A stretch of 64,000 nt of DNA from SLRI01 sp942491185 (GTDB taxonomy: Bacteria; Pseudomonadota; Alphaproteobacteria; Geminicoccales; Geminicoccaceae): NCBI GenBank assembly GCA_942491185.1, contig CALOAB010000027.1:135677-199676 (forward strand), written 5' to 3'. Each line of letters starts with the position of its first letter. Position 1 is the stretch's first letter. Below the pieces are notes generated by a model. The model searched no databases, was not told where the DNA came from, and saw only the letters and a program-made list of their open reading frames with translations. This document shows positions 56,564 to 64,000 of the stretch, piece by piece. The translations under genes were made by a program, and so were the position numbers.

Positions 56564-57370
56564 ATGCGCTATCCTTCCGGCAAGACCGCGATTTACGCCA
56601 TTCTCGCCCACCCGGTGGCGCATGTGCGCGCTCCTGAGTTCATGAACCCGTTCTTCGAGGCGGCCGGCCGGGACGGGTTTCTCGTGCCCTTTCATGTCCT
56701 GCCGGAGGATCTGGACGACCTGATCCCGCGGCTGAAGGCGATCCAGAACCTCAAGGGCTTCGTCGTCACCATCCCGCACAAGCCGGCCATGGCCCGGATG
56801 TGCAAGACGCTGGGACCCGGCGCCAAGGCGACCGGCACCGCCAACACCATCCGCATCGAGGCCGATGGCAGCCTGACCGGCGACATGTTCGACGGGCTGG
56901 GGCTGGTCGAGGGCTGCCGCGCCAACGGCATCGAGCCCACCGGCAAGGCCGTCTTGATGGTCGGTGCCGGGGGTGCCGGCCGGGCCATCGCCTTCGCCTT
57001 GGCGGATGCCGGCGTGACGAAGCTCACCATCGCCAACCGGACGGCGGCCAAGGCCGAGGCGGTCGCTTCTGCCGTGGCCGAGGCCTTCCCGAGCGTGGCG
57101 GTCGCGGCCGGCCCCGCCGACGCCACCGGCCACGATGTGATCATCCAGGCCACGTCCCTGGGCCTGAAGCCCGGCGATGCCCTGCCGATGGACCCGGCGA
57201 CACTCAGCCCCGAGATGCAGCTCTTCGACATCATCGCCGTGCGCGACACCGAGCTGATGGTGGCCGCGCGCGAAGCGGGCCTGCAGACGGTGGTCGGCGG
57301 CCGGCCGATGATCGAGCATCAGGCCAAGGCGCAGATCGCCTTCCTCGATCCGCCGGCGCTCGTAGGGTGA
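56564..57370 (+). CDS. Shikimate/quinate dehydrogenase-like protein, altered substrate site
   Basis: AroE-fold NAD(P) oxidoreductase of 268 residues. The catalytic Lys73 (VTIPHKP), Asn94 (TANTIR) and Asp110 (GDMFDGLG) are kept, and the cofactor loop GAGGAGRAIAFAL is clear. The two serines that hold shikimate (SxS after the PxAH motif) are replaced (PVAHVRAPEF), so it is unlikely to be the biosynthetic AroE. Its place in a catabolic operon supports a different cyclic polyol or hydroxy-acid substrate. GAGG precedes ATG 56564. Confidence 0.88.
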   Translation: MRYPSGKTAIYAILAHPVAHVRAPEFMNPFFEAAGRDGFLVPFHVLPEDLDDLIPRLKAIQNLKGFVVTIPHKPAMARMCKTLGPGAKATGTANTIRIEADGSLTGDMFDGLGLVEGCRANGIEPTGKAVLMVGAGGAGRAIAFALADAGVTKLTIANRTAAKAEAVASAVAEAFPSVAVAAGPADATGHDVIIQATSLGLKPGDALPMDPATLSPEMQLFDIIAVRDTELMVAAREAGLQTVVGGRPMIEHQAKAQIAFLDPPALVG

Positions 57371-57408
57371 TTGGCGCAGACTGATCGGCAACCAAGACGG
57401 GGGAGACC

Positions 57409-58289
57409 ATGGCCGCATTCCTCTCGACCGAGGCCGTCGCCGGCTTCCGTCGCGACGGCTTCCACTTTCCGCACCGGATCATGACGGCCGAGCAGGCGCT
57501 CGCCACCGGTGAGGGGTTCTTCGCCTTCACCCAGTCCGAGGTCGCGAAGCGCTACGAGCAGCCGCAGGACCAGCTCTACCTCTTGAAGGCGCATCTGCTG
57601 TTCACCTGGGCCGATCGCATCTGCAACGATCCGGGGCTTCTGGATGCCGTCGAGAGCCTGATCGGGCCGGACATCATGGTCTGGTCGTCGGGCGTGTTCT
57701 GGAAGGCGCCGCAGTCGGGCGCCTTCGTCTCCTGGCACCAGGATTCGACCAATTACGAGCTGGACGATGCCGACAAGGTGGTCCGCGCCTGGGTGGCGCT
57801 GACGCCAGCCACGCTCGAGAACGGCACCATGCACTTCCTGGCCGGCCAGCATCGACGGGGCCAGGTCCAGCACAACGACAGCAAGGTCGAGGGCGAGCTT
57901 TTGTCCCGTGGCGAGACGATCGATCTCGCGATCGACGCGGCGGCGACAGTGCCGGTGCTGATCGATGCGGGCGAGGTCTCGTTCCACCATTTGCACGCCC
58001 CACACGGCTCCGGCCCCAACGCCAGCGACCGGCCGCGGATCAACTACGTGATCACCTTCATTACGCCCGAGGTTCGCCCGCTCGGTGGCGACGACACCGC
58101 ACTCCTGGTCGGGGCGAAGATCGCTTCGGCCATTTCGGACACGAGCCTCGGCCCAAGGGCGACATGGACCAGGGTGCGCTGGCTGCGCACGAACTGGCCA
58201 TGGCCAAGCGCAACCCGATCCTCTACCGCAACGCGGCCCTGCCGCCGGCACCCAACCATGCCGCCAAGCATCCGGGAGCCTTCGCCTGA
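57409..58289 (+). pseudogene. Phytanoyl-CoA dioxygenase (PhyH) family protein, frameshifted
   Basis: Fe(II)/2-oxoglutarate oxygenase of the PhyH family. Metal ligands H110 and D112 (SWHQDST) and the distal HGSGPN histidine (H199) with a nearby Arg are all in the first frame. At 58108-58114 the frame shifts after GGDDTALLV. The other frame continues RFGHF, then KGDMDQGALAAHELAMAKRN and ends PNHAAKHPGAFA at TGA 58287-58289. One missing base (CTGGTCGGGG to CTGGTGCGGGG-type) would give 293 residues. As read, the protein has a wrong tail of ~120 residues. Confidence 0.82.
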
Positions 58290-59348
58290 TGCGCACGATC
58301 CAGGGCCCGGGCGTCTTCCTCGCCCAGTTCATCGCGCCTGTGGCCCCATACGACCGGCTCGATACGCTGGCGGCCTGGGCCGCGGCCAACGGCTATCGGG
58401 GCGTACAGGTCCCGACCTTCAACCCGGCCATCCTCGACCTAGAAAAGGCGGCCGAGAGCAAGACCTACTGTGACGAGGTCAAGGGCCTGCTGGCGGAGAA
58501 CGGGCTCGAGATCACCGAGCTTTCGACCCATCGTCAGGGCCACTGCGTGGCGGTCCACCCGGCCTACGACCTGACCATCGACGCCTTCACGCCGGAGAGC
58601 GTTCGCCGCCAGCCCGCCGCACGGCAGGAATGGGCCACCGAACCAGCTCCTGCTCGCCGCCAAGGCGTCGGCCAATTTCGGGCTCACCCGCCACGTCACC
58701 TTTCCGGGCTCGTTGCTCTGGCCCTATCTCTACCTCTACCCGCCGCGCCCCTTCGGCCTGGTCGAGGAGGGCTTCACCGAGCTGGCGCGGCGCTGGCGGC
58801 CGATCCTCGACGCCTTCGATGCCGTGGGCGTGGACGTGGCTTATGAGATCCACCCGGGCGAGGACCTGCATGACGGCCTGACCTTCGAGATGTTCCTCGA
58901 CAAGGTCGACGATCACCCGCGGGCCACCATCCTCTACGACCCCTCGCATTTGCACCTGCAGGGCATGGACTATGTCGGCTTCATCGACATCTACGCCGAG
59001 CGCATCCGCTCGTTTCACGTCAAGGACGCCGAGTTCCGCAAGTCGCCGCGCACCGGCCATTGGGGCGGCTACCAGAACTGGCCGACCCGAGCCGGCCGTT
59101 TCCGCAGCCCCGGCGACGGCGAGATCGATTTCGGCGCCATCTTCGCCAAGCTCTCCGAGGTCGACTACGCTGGCTGGGCCGTGGTCGAGTGGGAATGCTG
59201 CATCAAGCACCCGGACCAGGGGGCGGCCGAAGGTGCGGAGCTGGTCCGCCGCCATCTCATTCAGGTCCAAGAGCGCGCCTTCGACGCCAACATGCAGGCG
59301 CAAGGCGTCGATCACGAGCGCAATCGCGCGGCGCTTGGGCTGAAGTAA
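58289..59348 (+). pseudogene. Sugar phosphate isomerase/epimerase (TIM barrel), frameshifted
   Basis: Xylose-isomerase-like protein split by one base. The first frame gives MRTIQGPGVFLAQFIAPVAP through ARQEWAT. The second resumes at NQLLLAAKASANFGLTRHVT and contains VAYEIHPGEDLHDG, ILYDPSHLHLQGMDY, FHVKDAEF and WECCIKHPDQGAAEGAELV. Removing one C near 58634-58639 restores 352 residues. The metal-binding Glu, Asp and His strands all lie after the shift, so the product as read would be inactive. ATG 58289 overlaps the phyH-like stop. Confidence 0.83.
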
Positions 59349-60496
59349 TGGCGGTGCGCGGCAGCGGATCGGTCCGCATCAGGCTTGGCTTCGTCGGCGG
59401 TGGGCGAGGGGCGCTGATCGGCCCGGTGCACCGCGCTGCGGCGCGGCTGGACGACCGCTTCGAGGTGGTGGGTGCCGTGCTGTCGTCCGATCCCGATAAG
59501 TCGGTCGCGGATGCGGCAGCGCTCGGTATCCCAAACGGCTTCGGGTCGCTGCGGGAGATGATCGAGGCCGGCGGGCTCGATGCCGTGGCGATCACCACGC
59601 CCAACGACAGCCACGCAGCCTTGTGTCTCGAAGCGCTCGACGCCGGGCTGCACGTCGTCTGCGACAAGCCCTTGGCGAACAGCGTGGAGGACGGCAGGCG
59701 GATCGCCGCCAAGGTCGCTGAGACCGGCCTCGTCTTCTGCCTGACCCACAATTACAGCGGCTACCCGATGATCCGCCAGATGCGGGCGATGATCGAGGCC
59801 GGTCGCATCGGCCGTGTGCAGCTGGTGCAGGCCAGCTACCGGCAGGGCACCCTCGCAACCGCTGTCGAGGCCGGCGACATCCCCGCCCGCCTGCGCTGGC
59901 GGCTCGACCCCGACAAGGGCGGCACCAGCCATGTGATGGGCGATATCGGCAGCCATGTGCACCAGCTGATCCGCTACGTCACCGGCCTGCCGATCGAGGC
60001 TGTAATGGCGGAGCTCGGTGCGCTGGTGCCGGGGCGCGCCGCGCATGACACGGGCCAGGCGCTCTTGCGCTTTGCCGGCGGTGCCCGTGGCCAGATGCTG
60101 GCGACCAAGGTGGCGCATGGCGCCGAGAACGAGCTCACGATCGGTGTCTATGGCGACCAGGGCGGGCTCGAATGGCAGCAGAGCCGGCTCGAGGAGCTGA
60201 CCTATGTCAGGAACGGCGAGCCGCGCCAGACACTGACCCGCGGCAGTGTCTACCTGGAGCCGGCGGCCAAGCGCGCCTGCCGGCTGCCAGCCGGCCATCC
60301 CGAAGGTTTCCACGAGGGTTTCGCCAATCTCTACAGCGACTTCGCCGAGCGGGTCGCTGCCAGGCTCGAAGGCCGCGAGCCCGATCCTTTGGCCTGCACC
60401 ATCCCGTCGGCCGCGGACGGCCTCGACGGCCTCCTCTTCATCGACGCCTGCCTGCGCTCGAGCAAATCGGGAAGCTGGCAAGAGGTGAGCGGCTGA
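59348..60496 (+). CDS. Gfo/Idh/MocA family oxidoreductase
   Basis: Dehydrogenase of 382 residues with Rossmann motif GFVGGGRGALIGPVH, catalytic-lysine motif CDKPLANS and the C-terminal GGTSHVMGDIGSHVHQLIRY region typical of this subfamily. ATG 59348 overlaps the isomerase stop (TAATG). It is the last gene of the operon and, with the isomerase, mirrors the pair at 5139-7048. Substrate unknown. Confidence 0.91.
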   Translation: MAVRGSGSVRIRLGFVGGGRGALIGPVHRAAARLDDRFEVVGAVLSSDPDKSVADAAALGIPNGFGSLREMIEAGGLDAVAITTPNDSHAALCLEALDAGLHVVCDKPLANSVEDGRRIAAKVAETGLVFCLTHNYSGYPMIRQMRAMIEAGRIGRVQLVQASYRQGTLATAVEAGDIPARLRWRLDPDKGGTSHVMGDIGSHVHQLIRYVTGLPIEAVMAELGALVPGRAAHDTGQALLRFAGGARGQMLATKVAHGAENELTIGVYGDQGGLEWQQSRLEELTYVRNGEPRQTLTRGSVYLEPAAKRACRLPAGHPEGFHEGFANLYSDFAERVAARLEGREPDPLACTIPSAADGLDGLLFIDACLRSSKSGSWQEVSG

Positions 60497-60600
60497 AGAG
60501 TTCGCTTTTGGTGTTGTGGCCGACGGTTGAGGTGATCCCACAGTTGAACTGAGACCGCGCTTCGGGTCGAATATCGCTCGAGCAGGCAGGGGAAGTGACG

Positions 60601-62088
60601 ATGACAACGGGAAGTGATCTGGCGTGGCGCTCGGCGGCCGATCTGGCGAAGCAGATCCGCGAGCGCAAGCTCTCGCCGGTCGAGGTGATGCAGGCCGTGA
60701 TCGCCCGGATCGAGGCGCGAAACCCCAGCCTCAACGCCATGGTCTTCACCGATTTCGATGGCGCATTGGCGGCCGCGCGCAAGGCTGAGGAGGCCGTCAT
60801 GTCGGGCGCCGAGCTTGGCCCCCTGCACGGCGTGCCGACGGCGATGAAGGATCTCTTCGACTTCAAGCCAGGCTGGCCCGCCTCGCTCGGCGGTATTCGG
60901 GCGCTGAAGGATTGGCGCCCCGACATGTATTGCCCCTTCGTCGAGCGCATCGAGGCGGCAGGTGCCATCTTCGTCGGCCGCTGCAACAGCCCGACGCTCG
61001 GCTTTCGCGGGGTCACCGACAACTACCTCTTCGGCCCGACGAAGAACCCGTTCGATGTCACCCGCAATCCCGGTGGCTCCTCCGGCGGCAGTGCTGCCGC
61101 GGTGGCCGACGGGCTCGTGCCCTTCGCGGAGGGCACGGATGGCGGTGGGTCGATCCGCATTCCGGCCTCGTGGTCCGGCATCTACGGCTACAAGGCCTCG
61201 TTTGGGCGGGTGCCGCTCAACTCCAGGCCCGATGCCTTCACGCCGGCCGGTTGCTTCATCCACGAAGGGCCGCTGACCCGGACGGTCGAGGACGCGGCGA
61301 TCGCGATGACGGCGCTGAGCGGCTACGACAGCCGCGATCCCTACAGCCTCGAGGGCACGGTCGACTATCTGGGCGCGCTGGGCCGCGGCATCGCGGGCAA
61401 GCGGATCGCCTGGACGCCGGATTTCGGGGTCTATCCGGTGGAGCCCGCCATCGTCGAGACCTGCCAGGACGCGCTTGCGGCCTTCCGGCAGGCCGGGGCC
61501 ATCGTCGAGGAGGTCGATTTCGGCATCAAGCGCGATCACCTGGAGCTGGCCGACCTCTGGTGCAAGCTGATCATGCCCTTGACCGTCGGCGCGCTCGAGA
61601 CCTTCAAGGCCGCTGGCGTCGACCTCATGGGCCAGCATCGGGACGACTTCCCGCCGGAGCTCCTGGCCTGGATCGACCGCACCTATGCGATGAGCGTCAA
61701 GGATCTGCTGGCCGCGCAGGCCGTGCGCACCGAGATCTACGACGCGGTCCAGGGCGTCCTCGACCGCTACGACTTCATCGTCTCGCCGACCCTGGCGGCG
61801 CTGCCGGTCAAGAACGGCACGGACGGCAACACGCTCGGCCCCGCCTCGATCAACGGCGAGAAGGTGGAGCGGCTGATCGGCTGGTGCATGACCTACTTCA
61901 TCAACTTCACCGGCCACCCGGCAGCCTCCATCCCGGCCGGCCTGGCCCCAGGCAACCTGCCGGTCGGCCTGCAGATCGTCGGCCGGCGCTATGCCGACGA
62001 CGACGTCTTCGCCGCCAGCGCCGCCTTCGAGCAGCATCGGCCCTGGCTCGACAGCTACAAGAATTGTGAGGGCCGGTCGCTCAGCTAA
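60601..62088 (+). CDS. Amidase
   Basis: Amidase-signature hydrolase, 495 residues. The catalytic lysine is in AMKDLFD (~82-88). The Gly/Ser-rich signature holds the cis-Ser and nucleophile Ser (NPGGSSGGSAAAVADGLVPF followed by GTDGGGSIRIPAS). The C-terminus contains FTGHPAASIPAGLAPGNLPV. ATG 60601 follows AGGGGAA; GTG 60595 is an alternative. It lies 104 nt after the catabolic operon and may be a separate transcript. Substrate unknown. Confidence 0.93.
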   Translation: MTTGSDLAWRSAADLAKQIRERKLSPVEVMQAVIARIEARNPSLNAMVFTDFDGALAAARKAEEAVMSGAELGPLHGVPTAMKDLFDFKPGWPASLGGIRALKDWRPDMYCPFVERIEAAGAIFVGRCNSPTLGFRGVTDNYLFGPTKNPFDVTRNPGGSSGGSAAAVADGLVPFAEGTDGGGSIRIPASWSGIYGYKASFGRVPLNSRPDAFTPAGCFIHEGPLTRTVEDAAIAMTALSGYDSRDPYSLEGTVDYLGALGRGIAGKRIAWTPDFGVYPVEPAIVETCQDALAAFRQAGAIVEEVDFGIKRDHLELADLWCKLIMPLTVGALETFKAAGVDLMGQHRDDFPPELLAWIDRTYAMSVKDLLAAQAVRTEIYDAVQGVLDRYDFIVSPTLAALPVKNGTDGNTLGPASINGEKVERLIGWCMTYFINFTGHPAASIPAGLAPGNLPVGLQIVGRRYADDDVFAASAAFEQHRPWLDSYKNCEGRSLS

Positions 62089-62197
62089 AGAGCTCGATTT
62101 TGGCCGTTTTTCAGTCAGTATTGCAGATCACGAAGTAAAAACGTGACGTTCGGGTAATTGATTCTATAGTAAATAATGATAATTAGTTGACTTTAAA

Positions 62198-63346
62198 CTA
62201 TCGAAGGCCTTCTGGCGCCAAGTCGCCGATCGAGCTTTCGAGGGCATCCGGCGTGTCGTCGCGGACCCGTTTGGCGGTTGGTGGCAGGGGCGTGTCGAAC
62301 TGGTAGTCGGGGTCGGTCTGCTGCCGCCGCCAGGTTTCGAGCATCTCCTGCCAGGCGCCTCGAAGCGTGCGCGGCTCGGGCATGTCGTGGGCGACCGCGC
62401 CATGCAGCTGCTTGAGATTGTAGCAGGGGACGCCGGCGTACATGTGGTGCTCGATGTGCCAGTTCATGCGCCAGTAGAGGAATTCCGCCAGCGGATTGAG
62501 CGTGATCGAGCGGACGCTTTTGCGGAAATCGGGAACGTTCTCGCGCAAGCCGCAATGCTGGGTCAGGCCGACGAAGTAGCCGAGCCAGTTGGCGATGAAG
62601 GGGAAGAGCGAGAAGATCAGCGGCAGCACCCAGAGGCCGGTGATGATCGCGACGACCAGCACCGAGCCGTGAAAGAGGAGCAGTGCCCGCGACCACCAGA
62701 TCGACTTGCGATACTGCTCCGGCTGATCGGCGTGCAGGGCCTTCAGCCATTCATTGATCGGCAGGCGATCCGGGCCGACGATGCCGAACGCGCCCTGGAT
62801 CGTGACCCAGACCGTGGAGATCAACCCACCCTTGCCAAAGGTGCGACCCCGCTGCGTGAGCAGATTGATGGTGAACAACTGGAGCAGGAAGGTCTTGCCC
62901 ACTGATGGGTGCAGCGGCAGCAGGTTCTCGCGATCGCCCTCAGGGTGCAGCGTGTAGCGGTGGTGATACGTGTGGCTACTGGCATAGTCGAAGGGATCCC
63001 ACCAGCTCAGCAGGCTGAACAGATACATGAAGGCCTTGTTCAGCCACTTGGTGCGAAACACGGTGCCGTGACCGAGTTCGTGGGGCGCCACGCCGACGAA
63101 AAAGGTGCCGACCGTGCCGTGCGCAAACAGCGCGATGATGAATGCGAGCCAGTTCGCCTGTGACCAGAAGAGATAGACGAGCGTGCCAGTGACGGCGAAC
63201 AACGCGAGATGGCCACCGGCCTGAAACCAACCCTGCAAGTCGCTGCGCTTCGACAGCTCGCGCAGCTTCGCCGGCTCGATCGGACAGCGGTACCAATCGA
63301 CGCGAAGCGACTTGCGCACGTCAGCAAGTGGTGGGTAGCTCGTCAT
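62198..63346 (-). CDS. Fatty acid desaturase family protein
   Basis: Membrane di-iron desaturase or hydroxylase of 382 residues with the three histidine boxes HELGH (89-93), HTYHH (125-129) and HIEHH (297-301). Membrane segments lie at ~46-85, ~105-115 and ~222-265. ATG 63346 has a GGGAGG ribosome-binding site eight bases upstream. It stands alone on the minus strand, after an AT-rich gap and before the repeat-rich right end. It could act on a fatty acyl chain, sphingolipid or carotenoid-like lipid. Confidence 0.9.
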   Translation of the reverse strand: MTSYPPLADVRKSLRVDWYRCPIEPAKLRELSKRSDLQGWFQAGGHLALFAVTGTLVYLFWSQANWLAFIIALFAHGTVGTFFVGVAPHELGHGTVFRTKWLNKAFMYLFSLLSWWDPFDYASSHTYHHRYTLHPEGDRENLLPLHPSVGKTFLLQLFTINLLTQRGRTFGKGGLISTVWVTIQGAFGIVGPDRLPINEWLKALHADQPEQYRKSIWWSRALLLFHGSVLVVAIITGLWVLPLIFSLFPFIANWLGYFVGLTQHCGLRENVPDFRKSVRSITLNPLAEFLYWRMNWHIEHHMYAGVPCYNLKQLHGAVAHDMPEPRTLRGAWQEMLETWRRQQTDPDYQFDTPLPPTAKRVRDDTPDALESSIGDLAPEGLR

Positions 63347-63529
63347 GGCAACGCCCTCCCGCAGATAGGATTATCGTCCGAAACGGCCGTTGAGGTCAAG
63401 GGCGCGCTCGGGTTCCTTTGGCGAACTATAGCCGCTCCGGGCTGCGGCGACAGGCGAGCCGATCGGCAAAGCGATTTATGCCATGATCAGAACAGGTTGA
63501 AGTGACAGAGTGCGACAAACCGTACCCTC

Positions 63530-63622
63530 GGGTTCGTTCGCCAAAGCCCGGGTTCGCTCGCTCTTCCCGTGGGTTCGTTCGTAGTTTTGCTGGGTTCGAT
63601 CGTCGATTCCCAGGGTCGTTCG
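63530..63622 (+). repeat. Five direct repeats GGGTTCGTTCG at ~21-bp period
   Basis: Copies start at 63530 (exact), 63550 (GGGTTCGCTCG), 63571 (exact), 63592 (GGGTTCGATCG) and 63612 (AGGGTCGTTCG, 9 of 11). Spacings are 20, 21, 21 and 20 nt, two helical turns, so all copies face the same side of the DNA. Confidence 0.85.
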
Positions 63623-63643
63623 CGGGTTTTTGGGCGGAAATCC

Positions 63644-63781
63644 GCGCTATACGCTACATAAGCATCGCTAATGAGTCGCTATATGCGACATTTCTCGGGT
63701 TTCGTTGCGCTATATGCAACAAGCTTGGGTTCCGTTGCGCTATACGCAACAAAATCGCCCAGCCGTTGCACTATACGCAAC
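63644..63781. repeat. Five palindromic repeats around CTATA at ~31-bp period
   Basis: The CTATA cores start at 63647, 63679, 63710, 63740 and 63771, spacings 32, 31, 30 and 31 nt. Copies 3-5 are GTTGCGCTATATGCAAC (63704-63720), GTTGCGCTATACGCAAC (63734-63750) and GTTGCACTATACGCAAC (63765-63781). Copy 2 is TCGCTATATGCGA. Copy 1 is GCGCTATACGC, with a shorter palindrome. GGGTTTCGTTGC and GGGTTCCGTTGC precede copies 3 and 4, tying this array to the first. Confidence 0.85.
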
Positions 63782-63834
63782 GAGTCTGGCCGGTCAGGTC
63801 GACTGCCATAAGCGTTCGTTATGGAGAAAAAGAG

Positions 63835-63857
63835 GCGGGAAGGCAGCGCCTTCCCGC
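63835..63857 (+). terminator. GC-rich hairpin before the right-edge gene
   Basis: GCGGGAAGGC (63835-63844), the loop AGC, then the perfect complement GCCTTCCCGC (63848-63857), followed 11 nt later by a five-T run. It could terminate or attenuate transcription entering the cut gene from the repeat region. Confidence 0.45.
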
Positions 63858-63977
63858 GCCCATCCGGATTTTTGGGGTGGTGGAGGTTGGGCGATTTGGC
63901 AGGCCGGTCGGGCGTCTTCAGGAGCGGATTCGTGACGATGTCGGCAGCACAAATGGTCAAGGAGGGGAGATGTTCCG

Positions 63978-64000
63978 ATGTCAACGGCGGAGCAAAAGCA
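63978..64000 (+). CDS. Possible 5' end of a gene cut by the right edge
   Basis: ATG 63978 opens MSTAEQK and runs off the window. AAGGAGG (63959-63965) lies 12 nt upstream. ATG 63970 and ATG 63938 are other open frames through the same point, so frame and product are uncertain. Given the repeat arrays upstream, a replication initiator or DNA-binding regulator is a guess from context only. Confidence 0.3.

Larger units (their letters stand above)
63347..63977. other. Long non-coding region with phased repeat arrays
   Basis: 631 nt without a convincing gene. It contains the desaturase promoter, then five GGGTTCGTTCG-type repeats (63530-63622), then five CGCTATAYGC-type palindromic repeats (63644-63781), a GC-rich hairpin (63835-63857), and AAGGAGG at 63959-63965 just before the cut gene at the right edge. 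The arrangement is like an iteron origin or a multi-site operator upstream of a rep or regulator gene. Confidence 0.6.

Noticed and set aside
62089..62197. AT-rich gap between amidase and desaturase as an origin or attachment site
   Set aside because: It is clearly AT-rich but has no repeat, tRNA fragment or integrase nearby. It is noted only as a compositional change.
63530..63781. Repeat arrays considered as a CRISPR
   Set aside because: Repeat units are only 11-17 nt, gaps are 9-20 nt, copies are imperfect and no cas gene is nearby.

Overview
The window is a GC-rich stretch of an alphaproteobacterial genome, most likely Rhodospirillales-like. The evidence is the gene order (comF-grxC-DUF1178 facing ubiG; lysC, ptsP, rodZ-like, ispG, hisS, prfA, prmC, clpB on one strand), frequent GTG/TTG starts and many ATGA/TGATG overlaps. 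I see no rRNA, IS element, transposase or CRISPR array. One tRNA (Ala-TGC) is present.

Layout. (1) 1-7048: a truncated LacI repressor diverging from an ABC sugar-uptake operon (binding protein, two permeases, ATPase) with a TIM-barrel isomerase and a Gfo/Idh dehydrogenase. (2) 7258-9825: a pterin block with folB, folK, a degenerate dihydropteroate-synthase-like protein and a pteridine-reductase-like SDR. (3) 9830-16184: an unusual redox locus in which three proteins carry Rieske [2Fe-2S] domains fused to three different partners: a thiamine-diphosphate enzyme, a glutamate-synthase-type FMN/[3Fe-4S] domain, and a ferric-reductase-like membrane domain. Three small membrane or membrane-anchored proteins accompany them. 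I do not recognise it as a described pathway, and it is my main candidate for a new system. (4) 16230-44195: mostly housekeeping genes: tRNA-Ala, rdgB, rph, the sugar-nucleotide genes galU, ugd and pgm, then comF, grxC, DUF1178, ubiG, lysC, a nitronate monooxygenase, ptsP, a RodZ-like protein, ispG, hisS, a Na/Pi cotransporter, prfA, prmC, an RND efflux pair and clpB. (5) 44397-60496: an accessory catabolic region built from two divergent operons around a LacI regulator. The minus-strand operon has lacI, tctC, tctB, tctA, a sulfatase, a GMC oxidoreductase and an SDR. The plus-strand operon has a binding protein, two permeases, an SMP-30 protein, an AroE-like dehydrogenase, a PhyH dioxygenase, an isomerase and a Gfo/Idh dehydrogenase. 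Four genes here (tctA, tctC, phyH-like, isomerase) each carry one apparent single-base frameshift. (6) 60601-63346: an amidase and a fatty-acid desaturase. (7) 63347-64000: non-coding DNA with two phased repeat arrays, resembling an iteron-type replication origin or a multi-site operator, just before the 5' end of a gene cut by the right edge.

Functionally, the two sugar/polyol-type operons at either end of the catabolic regions share a plan: LacI control, CUT1-type ABC import, then oxidation or isomerisation by Gfo/Idh and TIM-barrel enzymes. The second lacks its own ATPase, so it may borrow the one at 4042-5124 or another elsewhere. Regulatory signals I can point to are a Pho-box-like triple repeat before the Na/Pi cotransporter gene, a 16-nt promoter-like word shared by galU and the lysC/ubiG gap, a nested palindrome between ispG and hisS, and several hairpins at operon ends.
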